In this document: piece after piece, positions 33,778 through 42,385 of the stretch | Layout: every line of letters starts with the position of its first letter | Numbering within the stretch: the first letter of the stretch is position 1 | NCBI GenBank assembly: GCA_902791625.1 | Contig: CADAWN010000017.1 | Coordinates: forward strand, 1-64,000 | Direction: 5' to 3' | Source of the DNA: an uncultured Erysipelotrichaceae bacterium | Lineage (GTDB): Bacteria; Bacillota_I; Bacilli_A; RF39; UBA660 | Length of the DNA: 64,000 nucleotides | The notes under the pieces: generated by a model | The model's input: the letters and a program-made list of their open reading frames with translations, nothing else | Databases searched by the model: none | Told to the model about the DNA's origin: nothing | Translations under genes and position numbers: made by a program

Positions 33778-34095
33778 ATGTTTAAAAATATTGGTTCAAA
33801 AATTAAAGGGTTAGCTAAAGTTTTATTCTGGATAATGACTATAGGATGTATGGTTGGAGCATTTTTCTTCATTGCAGCAGGTTTTGCAAATAATCGTGAT
33901 AATTCAATTCTATATATTTTGATAGGAATTCTAATAGTTTTACTAGGTGTTATACTTGCATGGATTAATAATTTCTTACTTTATGGATTTGGTGAATTAA
34001 TTGATTCTAATCAAAAAATGTTAAAAATTATGGAGGAAAAAAATAAACCACAACCAACTAATACTAATAAATCAAATGATATAGAAAGTATCTAA
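33778..34095 (+). CDS. Small two-helix membrane protein
   Basis: A 105-residue protein with two transmembrane helices ('VLFWIMTIGCMVGAFFFIAAG' in part, ~15-37, and 'ILYILIGILIVLLGVILAWI', ~45-65) and a charged cytoplasmic tail ending 'KPQPTNTNKSND'. The GGAGGAG site is strong. The two helices with a short loop recall small DUF-type membrane proteins next to unknown genes; no function can be given. Confidence 0.65.
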   Translation: MFKNIGSKIKGLAKVLFWIMTIGCMVGAFFFIAAGFANNRDNSILYILIGILIVLLGVILAWINNFLLYGFGELIDSNQKMLKIMEEKNKPQPTNTNKSNDIESI

Positions 34096-34108
34096 GAGAT
34101 ACTTTTTT
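34085..34108 (+). terminator. Terminator overlapping stop codon
   Basis: AAAGTATCT and AGATACTTT form a perfect 9-bp stem with an AAG loop and TTTTTT. Confidence 0.8.
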
Positions 34109-34168
34109 CTTTACAAAAATTTATACTACATTATATACTTTATATAGTATTATTAATAGGAGAAAGTT

Positions 34169-34831
34169 ATGAAAAAATATTTAATTTTAATTATTTGTTT
34201 ATTATTATTTACTGGATGTACTACTAAAAAGGTAGAGAAAAAAGTAAAAAAAGTTAAAGAAGAACCAAAAGAAGAAAAAATAGTTTATAAAGATGAAAAT
34301 ATGATGCCTATTTCTTTTTATGAAAATAATAAAAAAATAACTACACAAAGTGTAATTCAAAAAGTAGGTTATGATTTAGGTGTATTTCAAATATTTCCAT
34401 CTAATGAAGATACATTACAATTAAATAAATCACATTGGGATAGTTTTTATGAAGAATGGAATAAATATGATACCAATCATACTACTAAAATAGGTTATAA
34501 TGTATCATTTACTACAACAGATGGTAAAAATATTTCTTATAATATTCTAAGTCCAACATATCCAAAAGAATATGATTCATATATGATGCCATTTCTATAT
34601 GATGATTATAATAATAGAGGAAAGTCTTGGTATTCACATGTAGAGGAAAATGAGTATAATGAAAATACATTTCTAACATCTATTAAACTATTTGCAAATG
34701 GAGATATTTCTAATATTAGTTCAAATATCAATTTAACAGTATTTACTTATGATACTGAAGATGATTTTGATCCGGATACAAAAGAGTATAGAGGAAATAG
34801 TAAAGCAACACTTGTATTAACTAAGAAATAA
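34169..34831 (+). CDS. Hypothetical lipoprotein
   Basis: A 220-residue protein with signal peptide and lipobox 'LFTGC' (Cys ~17). A lysine/glutamate-rich linker ('KKVEKKVKKVKEEPKEEK') leads to a globular domain from ~45 with beta-strand patterns. Surface location is expected. The last 11 bases overlap the end of the convergent uvsE gene. No family recognised. Confidence 0.65.
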   Translation: MKKYLILIICLLLFTGCTTKKVEKKVKKVKEEPKEEKIVYKDENMMPISFYENNKKITTQSVIQKVGYDLGVFQIFPSNEDTLQLNKSHWDSFYEEWNKYDTNHTTKIGYNVSFTTTDGKNISYNILSPTYPKEYDSYMMPFLYDDYNNRGKSWYSHVEENEYNENTFLTSIKLFANGDISNISSNINLTVFTYDTEDDFDPDTKEYRGNSKATLVLTKK

Positions 34832-35762
34832 AAGAAGTTTCATCTATAAATTTATAATTAGTTTTATATTTTAATTCTCTAATTAGTTTAAACATAGCTT
34901 CATCTGTTTTCTTAGCTTCAATCATAATATCTATGTCTTTATTATAATTAATTATTTTATCTATAAAATATATAAAACTATTTGAATCAATATAATCATT
35001 ATGACTTCTAAATTCTTTTTTTAATTTACTTTTAGGTGATGAAAAATGAATTTTAGGAGTTTTATTTTTCCATGAATTTAATACATCAGAAAAAAAATTC
35101 TCAATTTTTTCACCATTATTATTACAAATATAATGATGATAATCAAATATAATAGGACATTTTATTTCTTTACTTATATTAATACAGTCTATTATATTAA
35201 AAACTTTATCATCATTTTCTATTGCTATTACATCTTTCAAATAATTAGGTAATTTTTTAAAATTATTTATAAATCTTTTCATAGAATTATTCTTACCAAA
35301 TGCACTACTACCTATATGTAAAACTAATAATTTGTTATTAATTTTAAAATATCTTAATAAATTATAGTGATATTTTAAAATTTTAATAGAAGAATTAACT
35401 ACATCTTGTTTAGTACTATTTAAGACACAAAATTCATCTGGATGAAAATCTATTCTAAGATTATTGTTACTAATTATTTGAGCTATTTCATTATAATATT
35501 TTTGATACTTTGCATAATAATTAAATATTACATCTTCTTTAGTAGCTAGAGGTATTAATTTTGATGATACTCTAAAAAAATGAATATTATTTTTAACATT
35601 GTATATTAGTATTCTTTTTAAATCAATTAGATTAGAAATAATTATTTTATCTAATTTTATATAATTTTTATTTTTTAAAAATTCTGTATAAGTAAAAGGA
35701 GAAGAAGTAGTAATATTATTTAATGTTTTAGAGATACATGCATATCCAAGTCTTATCTTCAT
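34821..35762 (-). CDS. uvsE: UV damage endonuclease UvsE/UvdE
   Basis: TIM-barrel apurinic/UV-lesion endonuclease that nicks 5' of photoproducts. The sequence starts MKIRLGYACIS, the family hallmark, and carries 'FFRVSSKLIPLAT', 'RIDFHPDEFCVLNS', 'LVLHIGSSAFGKN', 'IENDDKVF', 'IIFDYHHYICN' and 'HFSSPK', the metal-binding His/Asp/Glu blocks in order. The ATG at 35762 follows GGTGATAAT; an upstream in-frame ATG lacks a ribosome site. The gene is monocistronic and bounded by terminators. Together with uvrC and lexA it adds to DNA repair here. Confidence 0.9.
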   Translation of the reverse strand: MKIRLGYACISKTLNNITTSSPFTYTEFLKNKNYIKLDKIIISNLIDLKRILIYNVKNNIHFFRVSSKLIPLATKEDVIFNYYAKYQKYYNEIAQIISNNNLRIDFHPDEFCVLNSTKQDVVNSSIKILKYHYNLLRYFKINNKLLVLHIGSSAFGKNNSMKRFINNFKKLPNYLKDVIAIENDDKVFNIIDCINISKEIKCPIIFDYHHYICNNNGEKIENFFSDVLNSWKNKTPKIHFSSPKSKLKKEFRSHNDYIDSNSFIYFIDKIINYNKDIDIMIEAKKTDEAMFKLIRELKYKTNYKFIDETSFIS

Positions 35763-35805
35763 ATTATCACCATAATTATTTTTTACAATAATTATATATT
35801 CATAC

Positions 35806-35838
35806 AAAAAGAATTAGCTTATTTTAAAGCTAATTCTT
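35806..35838 (-). terminator. Terminator of the transglutaminase-like gene (minus strand)
   Basis: AAGAATTAGCTT and AAGCTAATTCTT form a 12-bp stem overlapping the stop codon; on the minus strand it is followed by TTTTTG. Confidence 0.8.
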
Positions 35839-36733
35839 TATATATATTAGTATTAAAATTATGTTGTGTTTGTTCATTTTCTAATAATTGTTTAGTATTA
35901 ATAAGTAAGAATTTATGATCTATTATATTACTACCATCATTTGTTATTGGATCATCCCAAGTTAAATCAAGATGTAACCAATTACCATTTATTAATGCTA
36001 CATTCCATACATGTTTATCTGTAGATACTTTATAATTTTTTATTTTTAAATTGGTTAAGAAGATAGCCATTAAATCAGAATAACCACCACATATTGCATA
36101 ACCTTCAAATAAAGGACCGTAAGCAATATCAGATTTATACTTTGTAATATTTAAATCACTTCTATCAGAATCATAAACCGTATTATTTATAATATAATCA
36201 TGAATTAAATTAATTTTTTCAACATCGGATAACTTTTTATCTTTAAATAACTCGTTTTCTATTTCTTTTACTTTAGTATTTATTTCATTTATTTGATTTT
36301 TAGAATATGTATGTTTAAGTTTAATAGTAACTTTACCATAACTATTATATTCAGTTTCTATATTACTAAATGAGTTATATGGATGAACAAAGTTATTAAT
36401 ATTAGAAAGAAGAACTCTATCAGCTGCTAACTCTTTAATATCATTAACACAATTTTCATATTTAGTACTACAATAGAATGAAAACTTTTTCATTCCAGAA
36501 TTTATAACTGTATAATATATATCATATAATTCTTCTTTTGACTTAGGTCTAAAATTATCTGTATTTTTAACAAATTTATAATTATCTTTTTTATAATATT
36601 CATTCTTAACTAATTCTTCTTGAGAACTAAATTTAACTAATATAATATTATATAATTCCACTATATCATCTTTATACATTATTATAAGACCGAGTAGAAT
36701 TGCAAATATTCCTATTTTCGCTAATGTCTTCAT
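35819..36733 (-). CDS. Membrane-anchored transglutaminase-like protein
   Basis: A 304-residue protein with an N-terminal signal anchor ('IGIFAILLGLIIMYK') and a C-terminal transglutaminase/protease-like domain. The candidate Cys is in 'EGYAICGGYSDLM', the His in 'DKHVWNVALINGNWLHLDLTWDDP' (split), and the Asp in the DLTWDD segment. Such proteins often cleave or cross-link wall or surface peptides, but the substrate is unknown. It is on the minus strand between uvsE and rpsT. Confidence 0.82.
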   Translation of the reverse strand: MKTLAKIGIFAILLGLIIMYKDDIVELYNIILVKFSSQEELVKNEYYKKDNYKFVKNTDNFRPKSKEELYDIYYTVINSGMKKFSFYCSTKYENCVNDIKELAADRVLLSNINNFVHPYNSFSNIETEYNSYGKVTIKLKHTYSKNQINEINTKVKEIENELFKDKKLSDVEKINLIHDYIINNTVYDSDRSDLNITKYKSDIAYGPLFEGYAICGGYSDLMAIFLTNLKIKNYKVSTDKHVWNVALINGNWLHLDLTWDDPITNDGSNIIDHKFLLINTKQLLENEQTQHNFNTNIYKELALK

Positions 36734-36811
36734 TCTTTCACATCCTAAAATTATTATAAATTATTTTACAGACATAAAAAATAAAATAATAAAAAAAATA
36801 AAAAAGTTTAC

Positions 36812-36835
36812 AAAAAAAGAGTAAATAAATTACTC
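36812..36835 (-). terminator. Terminator of rpsT (minus strand)
   Basis: GAGTAA and TTACTC form a short stem around the rpsT stop; on the minus strand TTTTTTT follows. Confidence 0.65.
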
Positions 36836-37093
36836 CATTTCGTTCTTAGCTTTAGTTAATCTTGATTTTAAGCGAGCTGCCTTATTTAAATGTATTAAAC
36901 CAGCTGATCTTGCTTTATCTATTCTTTGAATAGCTATATTTAAATTATTACTAGCTTGATCCTTATCATTAGCTTTTACACTTTTTTCAAAATTTTTGAT
37001 TGCAGTTTTCATGCTTGCAGAAATATTATTATTTACAACTTCCTTTTTAGCAGAACCACGAACACGCTTTTTAGCACTTTTAATATTTGGCAC
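36830..37093 (-). CDS. rpsT: 30S ribosomal protein S20
   Basis: An 87-residue basic protein starting (V/M)PNIKSAKKR, the S20 signature, with 'SASMKTAIKNFEKSV' and 'KAARLKSRLTKAKN'. The start codon is GTG, set by GAGGTGAAAAAG just upstream; the longer frame to 37135 is not used. It is divergent from gpr; rpsT beside gpr and spoIIP is the arrangement known in Bacillus. Confidence 0.93.
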   Translation of the reverse strand: MPNIKSAKKRVRGSAKKEVVNNNISASMKTAIKNFEKSVKANDKDQASNNLNIAIQRIDKARSAGLIHLNKAARLKSRLTKAKNEME

Positions 37094-37196
37094 CTTTTTC
37101 ACCTCACTTTTTGTTAAACATATTAATTTTACCAAAAAAATAAGAAAATTGCAAATAAAATTGAAAATTTTGGTAAAAGTATTATTAGGTGATTAT

Positions 37197-38237
37197 ATGC
37201 ATACAATAGATATTTCTAAATTTTCGTTAAGAACAGATCTTGCAATTGATAAAATTGATATAGAAAAAAGTACTAATTATAATAAAAGAATAATAAGTAA
37301 AAACGTATATATAGAAGATATAAATATAGATAATAAAGAACTATCAGAAGAATTAGAAAAAGATATAGGATTATATAAAACTATTACTTTTAAAGATATT
37401 ACAGATTCATCTAATTTTAATGAAGTATTAAAAATATTTAGTGATGAATTTATAAGTGTTTTAAAAGAAAATAATATAAAAGAAGATGATAAAGTATTAA
37501 TAATAGGCCTTGGTAATAGAAAATCAACACCTGATAGCTTAGGACCTAAAGTATTGTCAAATATTTTAGTAACCAGGCATTTATTTAAGTATGGAGAAGT
37601 GGAAAGTGGGTATCGAGATGTTTCTATATTTTCACCAGGTGTAACAGGAGAAACAGGAATAGAGACAAGTGATTCTATAAATGCAATAGTAAAAGAAATA
37701 AAACCAGATTTTATAATAGTAATAGATTCTTTAGCTACTAATTCAATAGATAGACTTAATAAAACAATTCAAATTACTAATAGTGGAATAATACCTGGAA
37801 GTGGAGTAGATAATAGAAGAGTAAAAATATCAAAAGAAGTAGTAAATATACCAACTATTGCAATAGGTATTCCTACAATCATTGATAGTACAGTTATAGT
37901 AAGTGATACAATAAAATACTTAATTAAGAAATTTAGTTATGATAAAAATAATATAAATAATAAAGTGGATAAATTTAAAACTAAAATAGATTATACAAAA
38001 AATACTGAAGAATTAAATAAAGAAGATAAAAAAGAATTATTAGGTATTATAGGTACACTAACTGAAGAGGAATTATTACAACTTGTATTTGAAGTATTAA
38101 GCCCAATAGACTATGATTATATGGTTACTCCTAAAGAAATAGATTTTTTAATAGATAAGTTTTCACTTTTAATAGGTAAAGGACTTAATAATTCTCTTCA
38201 TAGTAATAAAACAATTTACATGAGTGATAATATTTGA
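37197..38237 (+). CDS. gpr: Germination protease GPR
   Basis: Aspartic-type (A25) protease that degrades small acid-soluble spore proteins at germination. It carries 'LRTDLAID' near the N-terminus (the propeptide/cleavage region), 'VLIIGLGNRKSTPDSLGPKV' and 'FSPGVTGETGIETSD', all family blocks, and 'DFIIVIDSLATNSIDRL'. ATG 37197 follows AGGTGATT; the upstream frame overlaps rpsT antisense and is rejected. Its presence implies an endospore-forming ancestry. It precedes a VTT protein gene and spoIIP. Confidence 0.92.
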   Translation: MHTIDISKFSLRTDLAIDKIDIEKSTNYNKRIISKNVYIEDINIDNKELSEELEKDIGLYKTITFKDITDSSNFNEVLKIFSDEFISVLKENNIKEDDKVLIIGLGNRKSTPDSLGPKVLSNILVTRHLFKYGEVESGYRDVSIFSPGVTGETGIETSDSINAIVKEIKPDFIIVIDSLATNSIDRLNKTIQITNSGIIPGSGVDNRRVKISKEVVNIPTIAIGIPTIIDSTVIVSDTIKYLIKKFSYDKNNINNKVDKFKTKIDYTKNTEELNKEDKKELLGIIGTLTEEELLQLVFEVLSPIDYDYMVTPKEIDFLIDKFSLLIGKGLNNSLHSNKTIYMSDNI

Positions 38238-38260
38238 TATTATTTAAAATAGAGGTAGTT

Positions 38261-38851
38261 ATGAAGAAAAGCAGTAATAAAAAATTAAAAACTTTCTTTA
38301 AGATAGCAACTATTATTATAACAATAGCAATTATTTTTTTTCTTTTATTATGTTTAAAAAAAGGGTTCTTTTCTTCACCACAAGTAATTGTAAAGAAAGT
38401 AGAAAAATTTGGAGTTTTTGGTCCAATAATATTTATATTATTACAAATAGTTCAAGTAGTTTTACCTATTATTCCAGGAGGAGCAAGTTGTCTTGCTGGA
38501 GTACTACTTTTTGGTAGTGTATATGGCTTTATTTATAACTATATAGGAATGATAATAGGTTCAACAATAGTTTTCTTACTAGCTCGTAAATATGGAATTA
38601 GATTTGTTAAAAAGATATGTAATGAAGAAAAAGTAGATAAATATGTAGGTTATATTCGTAAGAAGAAATTTGAAAAAATATTTATTATATGTATATTACT
38701 ACCTGGTTTTCCAGATGATTTACTTTGTTATGTAGCGGGAGTAAGTAAATTAACTTTAAAGAGATTTTTAATAATTTTATTACTTGCTAAACCACTTGCT
38801 TTATTATCTTATAGTATCTTTATAGATGTCTTTCCTAAAATATTTAGTTAA
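38261..38851 (+). CDS. VTT/TVP38-TMEM64-family membrane protein
   Basis: A 196-residue integral membrane protein of the DedA/VTT superfamily. It has an N-terminal helix, then 'FGPIIFILLQIVQVVLPIIPGG' (split) and 'GSVYGFIYNYIGMIIGSTIVFLLARKYG', the conserved reentrant-loop and F-x-x-x-R region, and 'LLPGFPDDLLCYVAGVSKL'. These proteins act in lipid scrambling or transport by analogy. ATG 38261 follows GAGG and overlaps nothing; it sits between gpr and spoIIP, unlike Bacillus. Confidence 0.85.
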   Translation: MKKSSNKKLKTFFKIATIIITIAIIFFLLLCLKKGFFSSPQVIVKKVEKFGVFGPIIFILLQIVQVVLPIIPGGASCLAGVLLFGSVYGFIYNYIGMIIGSTIVFLLARKYGIRFVKKICNEEKVDKYVGYIRKKKFEKIFIICILLPGFPDDLLCYVAGVSKLTLKRFLIILLLAKPLALLSYSIFIDVFPKIFS

Positions 38852-38873
38852 CATGCATAGGCATGTTTTTTTA
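38849..38873 (+). terminator. Terminator before spoIIP
   Basis: AACATGC and GCATGTT form a stem with an ATAG loop followed by TTTTTT. spoIIP therefore needs its own promoter. Confidence 0.75.
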
Positions 38874-38880
38874 TTCGACA
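38874..38880 (+). promoter_or_regulatory. Possible Spo0A box before spoIIP
   Basis: TTCGACA matches the reverse complement of the Spo0A core TGTCGAA. It lies 44 bases before the spoIIP ATG and is followed by AAAAT. It could equally be a degenerate -35 element. Confidence 0.35.
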
Positions 38881-38923
38881 AAATTAATACTATAAATCTA
38901 TTAATATATAATTGGTGATATAG

Positions 38924-39853
38924 ATGGGACGTATGAAATTAAAAAGTAAAAAGAAAAAAACTATATTTAGATTTTTAATACTATTTATAGTATTTATAAT
39001 TACTTTATATTTTTCACTTAAATTTATAACAAGTATGAATATAAAACTTAAAAGTCAAGATATTGTTAACTATTTATTATATGATTATAAAAGTGAAGAT
39101 ATAGTAAATGATAATATGAATAAAAGAATAAAAAGTGTTTTTAAATTAGATAATTTACTTGGAATGAAAACAGTTAAAACAAGTAAAGTAAAAAAGATGA
39201 ATAATAAGATTACAACTAATAGTAAACCAATAGTATATATTTACAATACTCATCAAACAGAAGAGTATGCCCAAACTACATTAGCAGAATATTCAGTAAG
39301 ACCTAATATATCTATAACAAATTATATAATGCAAGATATTTTTAATAAAAATGGTATTAATACAGTAGTTGAAGAAGGTAGTATTACTGAAATTAGAAAG
39401 ATTAATAATTGGAATTATGCAGGTTGCTATAAAGCAAGTAGAGTACTTATGGAAGAAGCAAAAAGAAAGAATGATAGCTTAAAATATTTTATTGATCTTC
39501 ATAGAGATTCACTACCACATGATAAAACAACTATTACAATTAATAATGAAAATTATGCAAAAATTATCTTTTTAATAGGATTAGAAAATCCTAAATATGA
39601 AGAAAATCTTAAATTTACTGAATATATTAATTTAAAAATAAATGAGAAGTATCCAGGATTAAGTAAAGGAATATATAAAAAAGGTGGACCTGGAGTAAAC
39701 GGAGTATATAATCAAGATTTTTCTCCTTATACAATTCTTATTGAAATAGGAGGTGAAGAGAATAATACAACAGAAGTTATGAATACAACAGTAGTAGTAA
39801 GTGAAATATTAAAAGAGGTGATACTAGAATATGAACAAAAAGAATATAATTAG
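38924..39853 (+). CDS. spoIIP: Stage II sporulation protein P (SpoIIP)
   Basis: Membrane-anchored amidase/endopeptidase of the SpoIIDMP engulfment machine. A signal anchor (~15-35) is followed by an Amidase_3-like domain: 'IVYIYNTHQTEEY' (His ~110), 'VEEGSITE', 'FIDLHRDSLP' and 'ILIEIGGEENNTTEV', which hold the zinc-binding His and Glu. 'PNISITNYIMQDIF' is typical of SpoIIP. At 309 residues it is shorter than the Bacillus protein. It overlaps the next gene by 23 bases. Confidence 0.9.
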   Translation: MGRMKLKSKKKKTIFRFLILFIVFIITLYFSLKFITSMNIKLKSQDIVNYLLYDYKSEDIVNDNMNKRIKSVFKLDNLLGMKTVKTSKVKKMNNKITTNSKPIVYIYNTHQTEEYAQTTLAEYSVRPNISITNYIMQDIFNKNGINTVVEEGSITEIRKINNWNYAGCYKASRVLMEEAKRKNDSLKYFIDLHRDSLPHDKTTITINNENYAKIIFLIGLENPKYEENLKFTEYINLKINEKYPGLSKGIYKKGGPGVNGVYNQDFSPYTILIEIGGEENNTTEVMNTTVVVSEILKEVILEYEQKEYN

Positions 39854-40154
39854 ATTTAGTTTTTTAGCTGTTTTCTTCTTTTTTTTATGTCTATATTTTT
39901 ATCAAGCAAGTAATTATTATGAATATATTAATTATAAAAGAGCAAAAATTAATTACGAGAAAATAGAAGAATTTGAAAAAGATTTAAAAGATGGTAAAAA
40001 TGTTTCAAAGAAAGACTATTTAGTAAAAGAAAAATCATATTCAAATAAAATATATGAGTTAGGAATAGAAACATCTAATTTAATTGAAAAATCATTTAAT
40101 AAAGTTATGAGATATTTATTTAGTGAAGCAAGCGAGGTCGTTAATAAAAAGTAG
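39831..40154 (+). CDS. Small membrane protein in YqxA position (possible YqxA/DUF3679 analogue)
   Basis: A 107-residue protein with one N-terminal transmembrane helix ('FSFLAVFFFFLCLYFY') and a charged helical extracytoplasmic part. In Bacillus the gene after spoIIP is yqxA, a protein of similar size with one helix, so position supports a homologous role in sporulation; sequence similarity is not evident to me. Its start lies inside the end of spoIIP, suggesting coupled translation. Confidence 0.45.
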   Translation: MNKKNIIRFSFLAVFFFFLCLYFYQASNYYEYINYKRAKINYEKIEEFEKDLKDGKNVSKKDYLVKEKSYSNKIYELGIETSNLIEKSFNKVMRYLFSEASEVVNKK

Positions 40155-40197
40155 TTGTAAAATAATGTAATTTTAATAAAAAATTCATTTACATCAC

Positions 40198-40293
40198 TTG
40201 ATTAAAATGGTATATTTATAATGTAAGAGTATAGGAGGAAGGTACGAATATATTCTTATTGAGAGATAAGAAGATAATAGTGGAGGTGAAAGA
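40198..40293 (+). promoter_or_regulatory. Leader and -10 box of the WXG100 operon
   Basis: TATAAT at 40217-40222 is the best promoter element; no -35 at normal spacing is convincing. The ~65-base leader has an AGGAGG not followed by a start codon, and hairpin TTCTTAT/ATAAGAA (40253-40272) directly before the GGAGGTGA site of the first gene. Confidence 0.45.
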
Positions 40294-40581
40294 ATGGGAA
40301 AAATTATTATCGATAGTGCTGGATTAGCAGCAAATGCTCAAAGCTTAGCAACTAATGCTGATACATATGATAGTGAATTAGCAAAAATCAAAAGTGCAGT
40401 TGAAGAATTAAGACCATATTGGACTGATGCTGCAGGACAACAATTCTTTGAATTATTTAATCAAAAATATGAAATTATTGTTGGAATGGGACAAGCAATT
40501 AGAGATTTAGGAATTGCTGTAGAAAAAACAAATAATGCTCTAGGAAATGCTATGGATGAAAGCATGAGCGCATTCAATTAA
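40294..40581 (+). CDS. WXG100-family type VII secretion protein (first)
   Basis: A 95-residue helical-hairpin protein. The turn reads 'LRPYWTDAAGQQFFELF' near residues 45-60, a W-x-x form close to the canonical WxG motif. No signal peptide is present. Such proteins are exported by the ESX/type VII machine as dimers. It is the first gene of a six-gene run (this, a paralogue, three unknowns and a DUF4176-like protein). The machine ATPase EssC is not in this window. Confidence 0.85.
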   Translation: MGKIIIDSAGLAANAQSLATNADTYDSELAKIKSAVEELRPYWTDAAGQQFFELFNQKYEIIVGMGQAIRDLGIAVEKTNNALGNAMDESMSAFN

Positions 40582-40597
40582 TATAAGGAGGAAAAAA

Positions 40598-40918
40598 ATG
40601 TCAACAGTTTTTAGTTATGATCAAGGTGCAGATACAGTAAGCCGCATCAAAAATTCAAGAAATGCAATTAATGAAGTTTTTGCTGATTGTGATAAAGTTG
40701 CTGGACAATTACAAGAAAATGTTCAAACTACTGGTGTAAGTGGAAATCAAGATATTTCACAAGCTGCATTAAATGCATATAACAGTCTAAAAAAACATTA
40801 TGAAGAATTTATTACATTAATTCAAAATAATGAGCAAAATATTACTTTACATAGTCAAAATATGGAAGCAGCACAACAAGAAGCTACAAGTGCAATGGAA
40901 TCTGCAAATATTCAGTAA
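40598..40918 (+). CDS. WXG100/LXG-like helical protein (second)
   Basis: A 106-residue helical protein of WXG100 size without a clear WxG turn; 'TTGVSGNQDISQAAL' occupies the turn position. The C-terminal helix is Gln/Glu/Ala-rich ('MEAAQQEATSAMESA'). Its start is 17 bases after the first WXG100 gene, and it is likely the heterodimer partner, as in EsxA/EsxB-type pairs. GGAGG precedes the ATG. Confidence 0.65.
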   Translation: MSTVFSYDQGADTVSRIKNSRNAINEVFADCDKVAGQLQENVQTTGVSGNQDISQAALNAYNSLKKHYEEFITLIQNNEQNITLHSQNMEAAQQEATSAMESANIQ

Positions 40919-40926
40919 TAATAAAA

Positions 40927-40986
40927 ATAGCATACTTTGTAGTATGCTATAAGTATAGGATGGCTTATATTTATAGCATACTACAA
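40927..40986 (+). promoter_or_regulatory. Competing mRNA hairpins within the WXG100 operon
   Basis: TAGCATACT pairs with AGTATGCTA (40928-40949, loop TTTG). The second arm extended (TTGTAGTATGCTATAA, 40937-40952) is a perfect 16-base match to TTATAGCATACTACAA (40971-40986). Both structures cannot form together. There is no T-tract, so this is not an ordinary terminator. Confidence 0.6.
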
Positions 40987-41005
40987 TTAAGAAGGGAGAA
41001 TAAAT

Positions 41006-41521
41006 ATGGCAAAAAGCGTTCAAAATATGAGTTATGCCAAAAAATATAATGTTAATAACTACACATATAAATATACTAGTCAAGAAATGAATAATAGTTT
41101 TAATAAAGTACAATTAAACAATAATTATTTTAAAACAGCAAAAATATTAAATGTTAAACATATAACAGAAATGGCTGAAATTATAGATGATGTAGTTGGG
41201 GCATATAAAGAAAATATAAGTAAACTTAGAGAGATAAGAAACAATATTGCACAAAATCCACCTATTAAAAACAAAGGTAATAATGTAGCACTAAAAAAGA
41301 TGGATGAGTTAATGGCAAAACTAGATAAACTTAATAGCGATTTAAATTTAATTCCAAATTCTGCAGTTATCATCAGCGATGCTTATGTAGAAAGAAATAA
41401 AAACATAGATAGTACAATTAAAGAATTAGAAACACGTATTGAATATGAAAAAACAGATAAAGAAGTTAATGAAGATGCTGCTAATAAAGGATTTTTGGAT
41501 TACTTTTTAGGTAATGTATAA
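41006..41521 (+). CDS. Helical protein of the WXG100 island, function unknown
   Basis: A 171-residue soluble protein, mostly helical, with a coiled-coil centre ('NNVALKKMDELMAKLDKLNSDL' in part) and a C-terminal 'ELETRIEYEKTDKEV'. No signal peptide. It may be a secreted partner or chaperone by position. GAAGGGAG precedes the ATG. Not a recognised family. Confidence 0.55.
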   Translation: MAKSVQNMSYAKKYNVNNYTYKYTSQEMNNSFNKVQLNNNYFKTAKILNVKHITEMAEIIDDVVGAYKENISKLREIRNNIAQNPPIKNKGNNVALKKMDELMAKLDKLNSDLNLIPNSAVIISDAYVERNKNIDSTIKELETRIEYEKTDKEVNEDAANKGFLDYFLGNV

Positions 41522-41554
41522 TTTTAAGAGAATAAATTACGGAGGTGAAATATA

Positions 41555-42385
41555 ATGGGCATACGACAAGTAGTTCAAGGAGCAGCGCAAACTGGTGTTG
41601 TAATATATGGGGGTAAGAAAGTTGTTCAAAAAGTAGGTGGGACTGCGGCAGGACAAGTTATAAAAACTGGAGCAGCTAAAGTAACAGCTAAAGTTGTTAA
41701 TTCTAAAGTTGTTCAAACTATAAGTAAAAAAGCTGCGGAAACTACTGCTAAAAGAATAATTAATAAAGCCACAACTAATGCAGCAAAAGAGGCAATACAA
41801 CAAGGATTAGGTAAAAAAGCAGCACAATCAGCGATAAAACAAGCTGCAGATAAAGCAAGTGAAGAAGCATTATCAAAAGTAGGAGGAAAACTAACCAAAA
41901 CAGCTATTAACGGACATACTAAGGATAGTATTGCAGCTGTTGCAAAAAAGAAAGCTAATGAAAAAGTTGCAACTGAGTTAGCTAAAACTGGTGGAAAGGA
42001 AGCTGCAAAAACTACAATGCAACAGTCAGTTAAAACTGGCTTAAAAGCAAAACTTAAAAGTGCTGGAGGAAAAGTTGTACAAGCAGCAAAAAGTACTTGG
42101 ACTAAATTTACAGGTACTAAAGTAGGTGGTGCTGTATCAAAAGTTGGTAGTACTGTAGGAAAAGCAGTTAAAGGAGTAGCAAAATTAGCAATGGCTCACC
42201 CAGTTGTAACTGCTGTTGTTATAGTAGGTGCTATAGCTACTAAATGGGTAAGAGGAAAAATTGATGCTCAAACAGCAGAATATAAAGCAGATGCTGCACA
42301 AAATGATGCTAATATTGAACAATTAAAAGCAGATATTGCTTTCTTACAAAAAATCAAATATAATGCGGATGGTGATAATGCATGA
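41555..42385 (+). CDS. Ala/Lys-rich membrane-associated protein of the WXG100 island
   Basis: A 276-residue low-complexity protein rich in Ala, Lys, Thr and Val, with an internal repetitive 'KAAxxxAKxxxxKA' texture. A hydrophobic segment near residues 215-235 ('LAMAHPVVTAVVIVGAIATKW') could span the membrane, and a short coiled coil ends it. GGAGGTGA precedes the ATG. It overlaps the next gene by four bases (ATGA). Base composition is less AT-rich than its neighbours, as expected from the amino acid content. Function unknown. Confidence 0.55.
   Translation: MGIRQVVQGAAQTGVVIYGGKKVVQKVGGTAAGQVIKTGAAKVTAKVVNSKVVQTISKKAAETTAKRIINKATTNAAKEAIQQGLGKKAAQSAIKQAADKASEEALSKVGGKLTKTAINGHTKDSIAAVAKKKANEKVATELAKTGGKEAAKTTMQQSVKTGLKAKLKSAGGKVVQAAKSTWTKFTGTKVGGAVSKVGSTVGKAVKGVAKLAMAHPVVTAVVIVGAIATKWVRGKIDAQTAEYKADAAQNDANIEQLKADIAFLQKIKYNADGDNA

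Noticed and set aside
36996-37196. Upstream extension of gpr into rpsT
   Set aside because: It lies antisense to rpsT and has no ribosome site; the GPR N-terminus fits ATG 37197.
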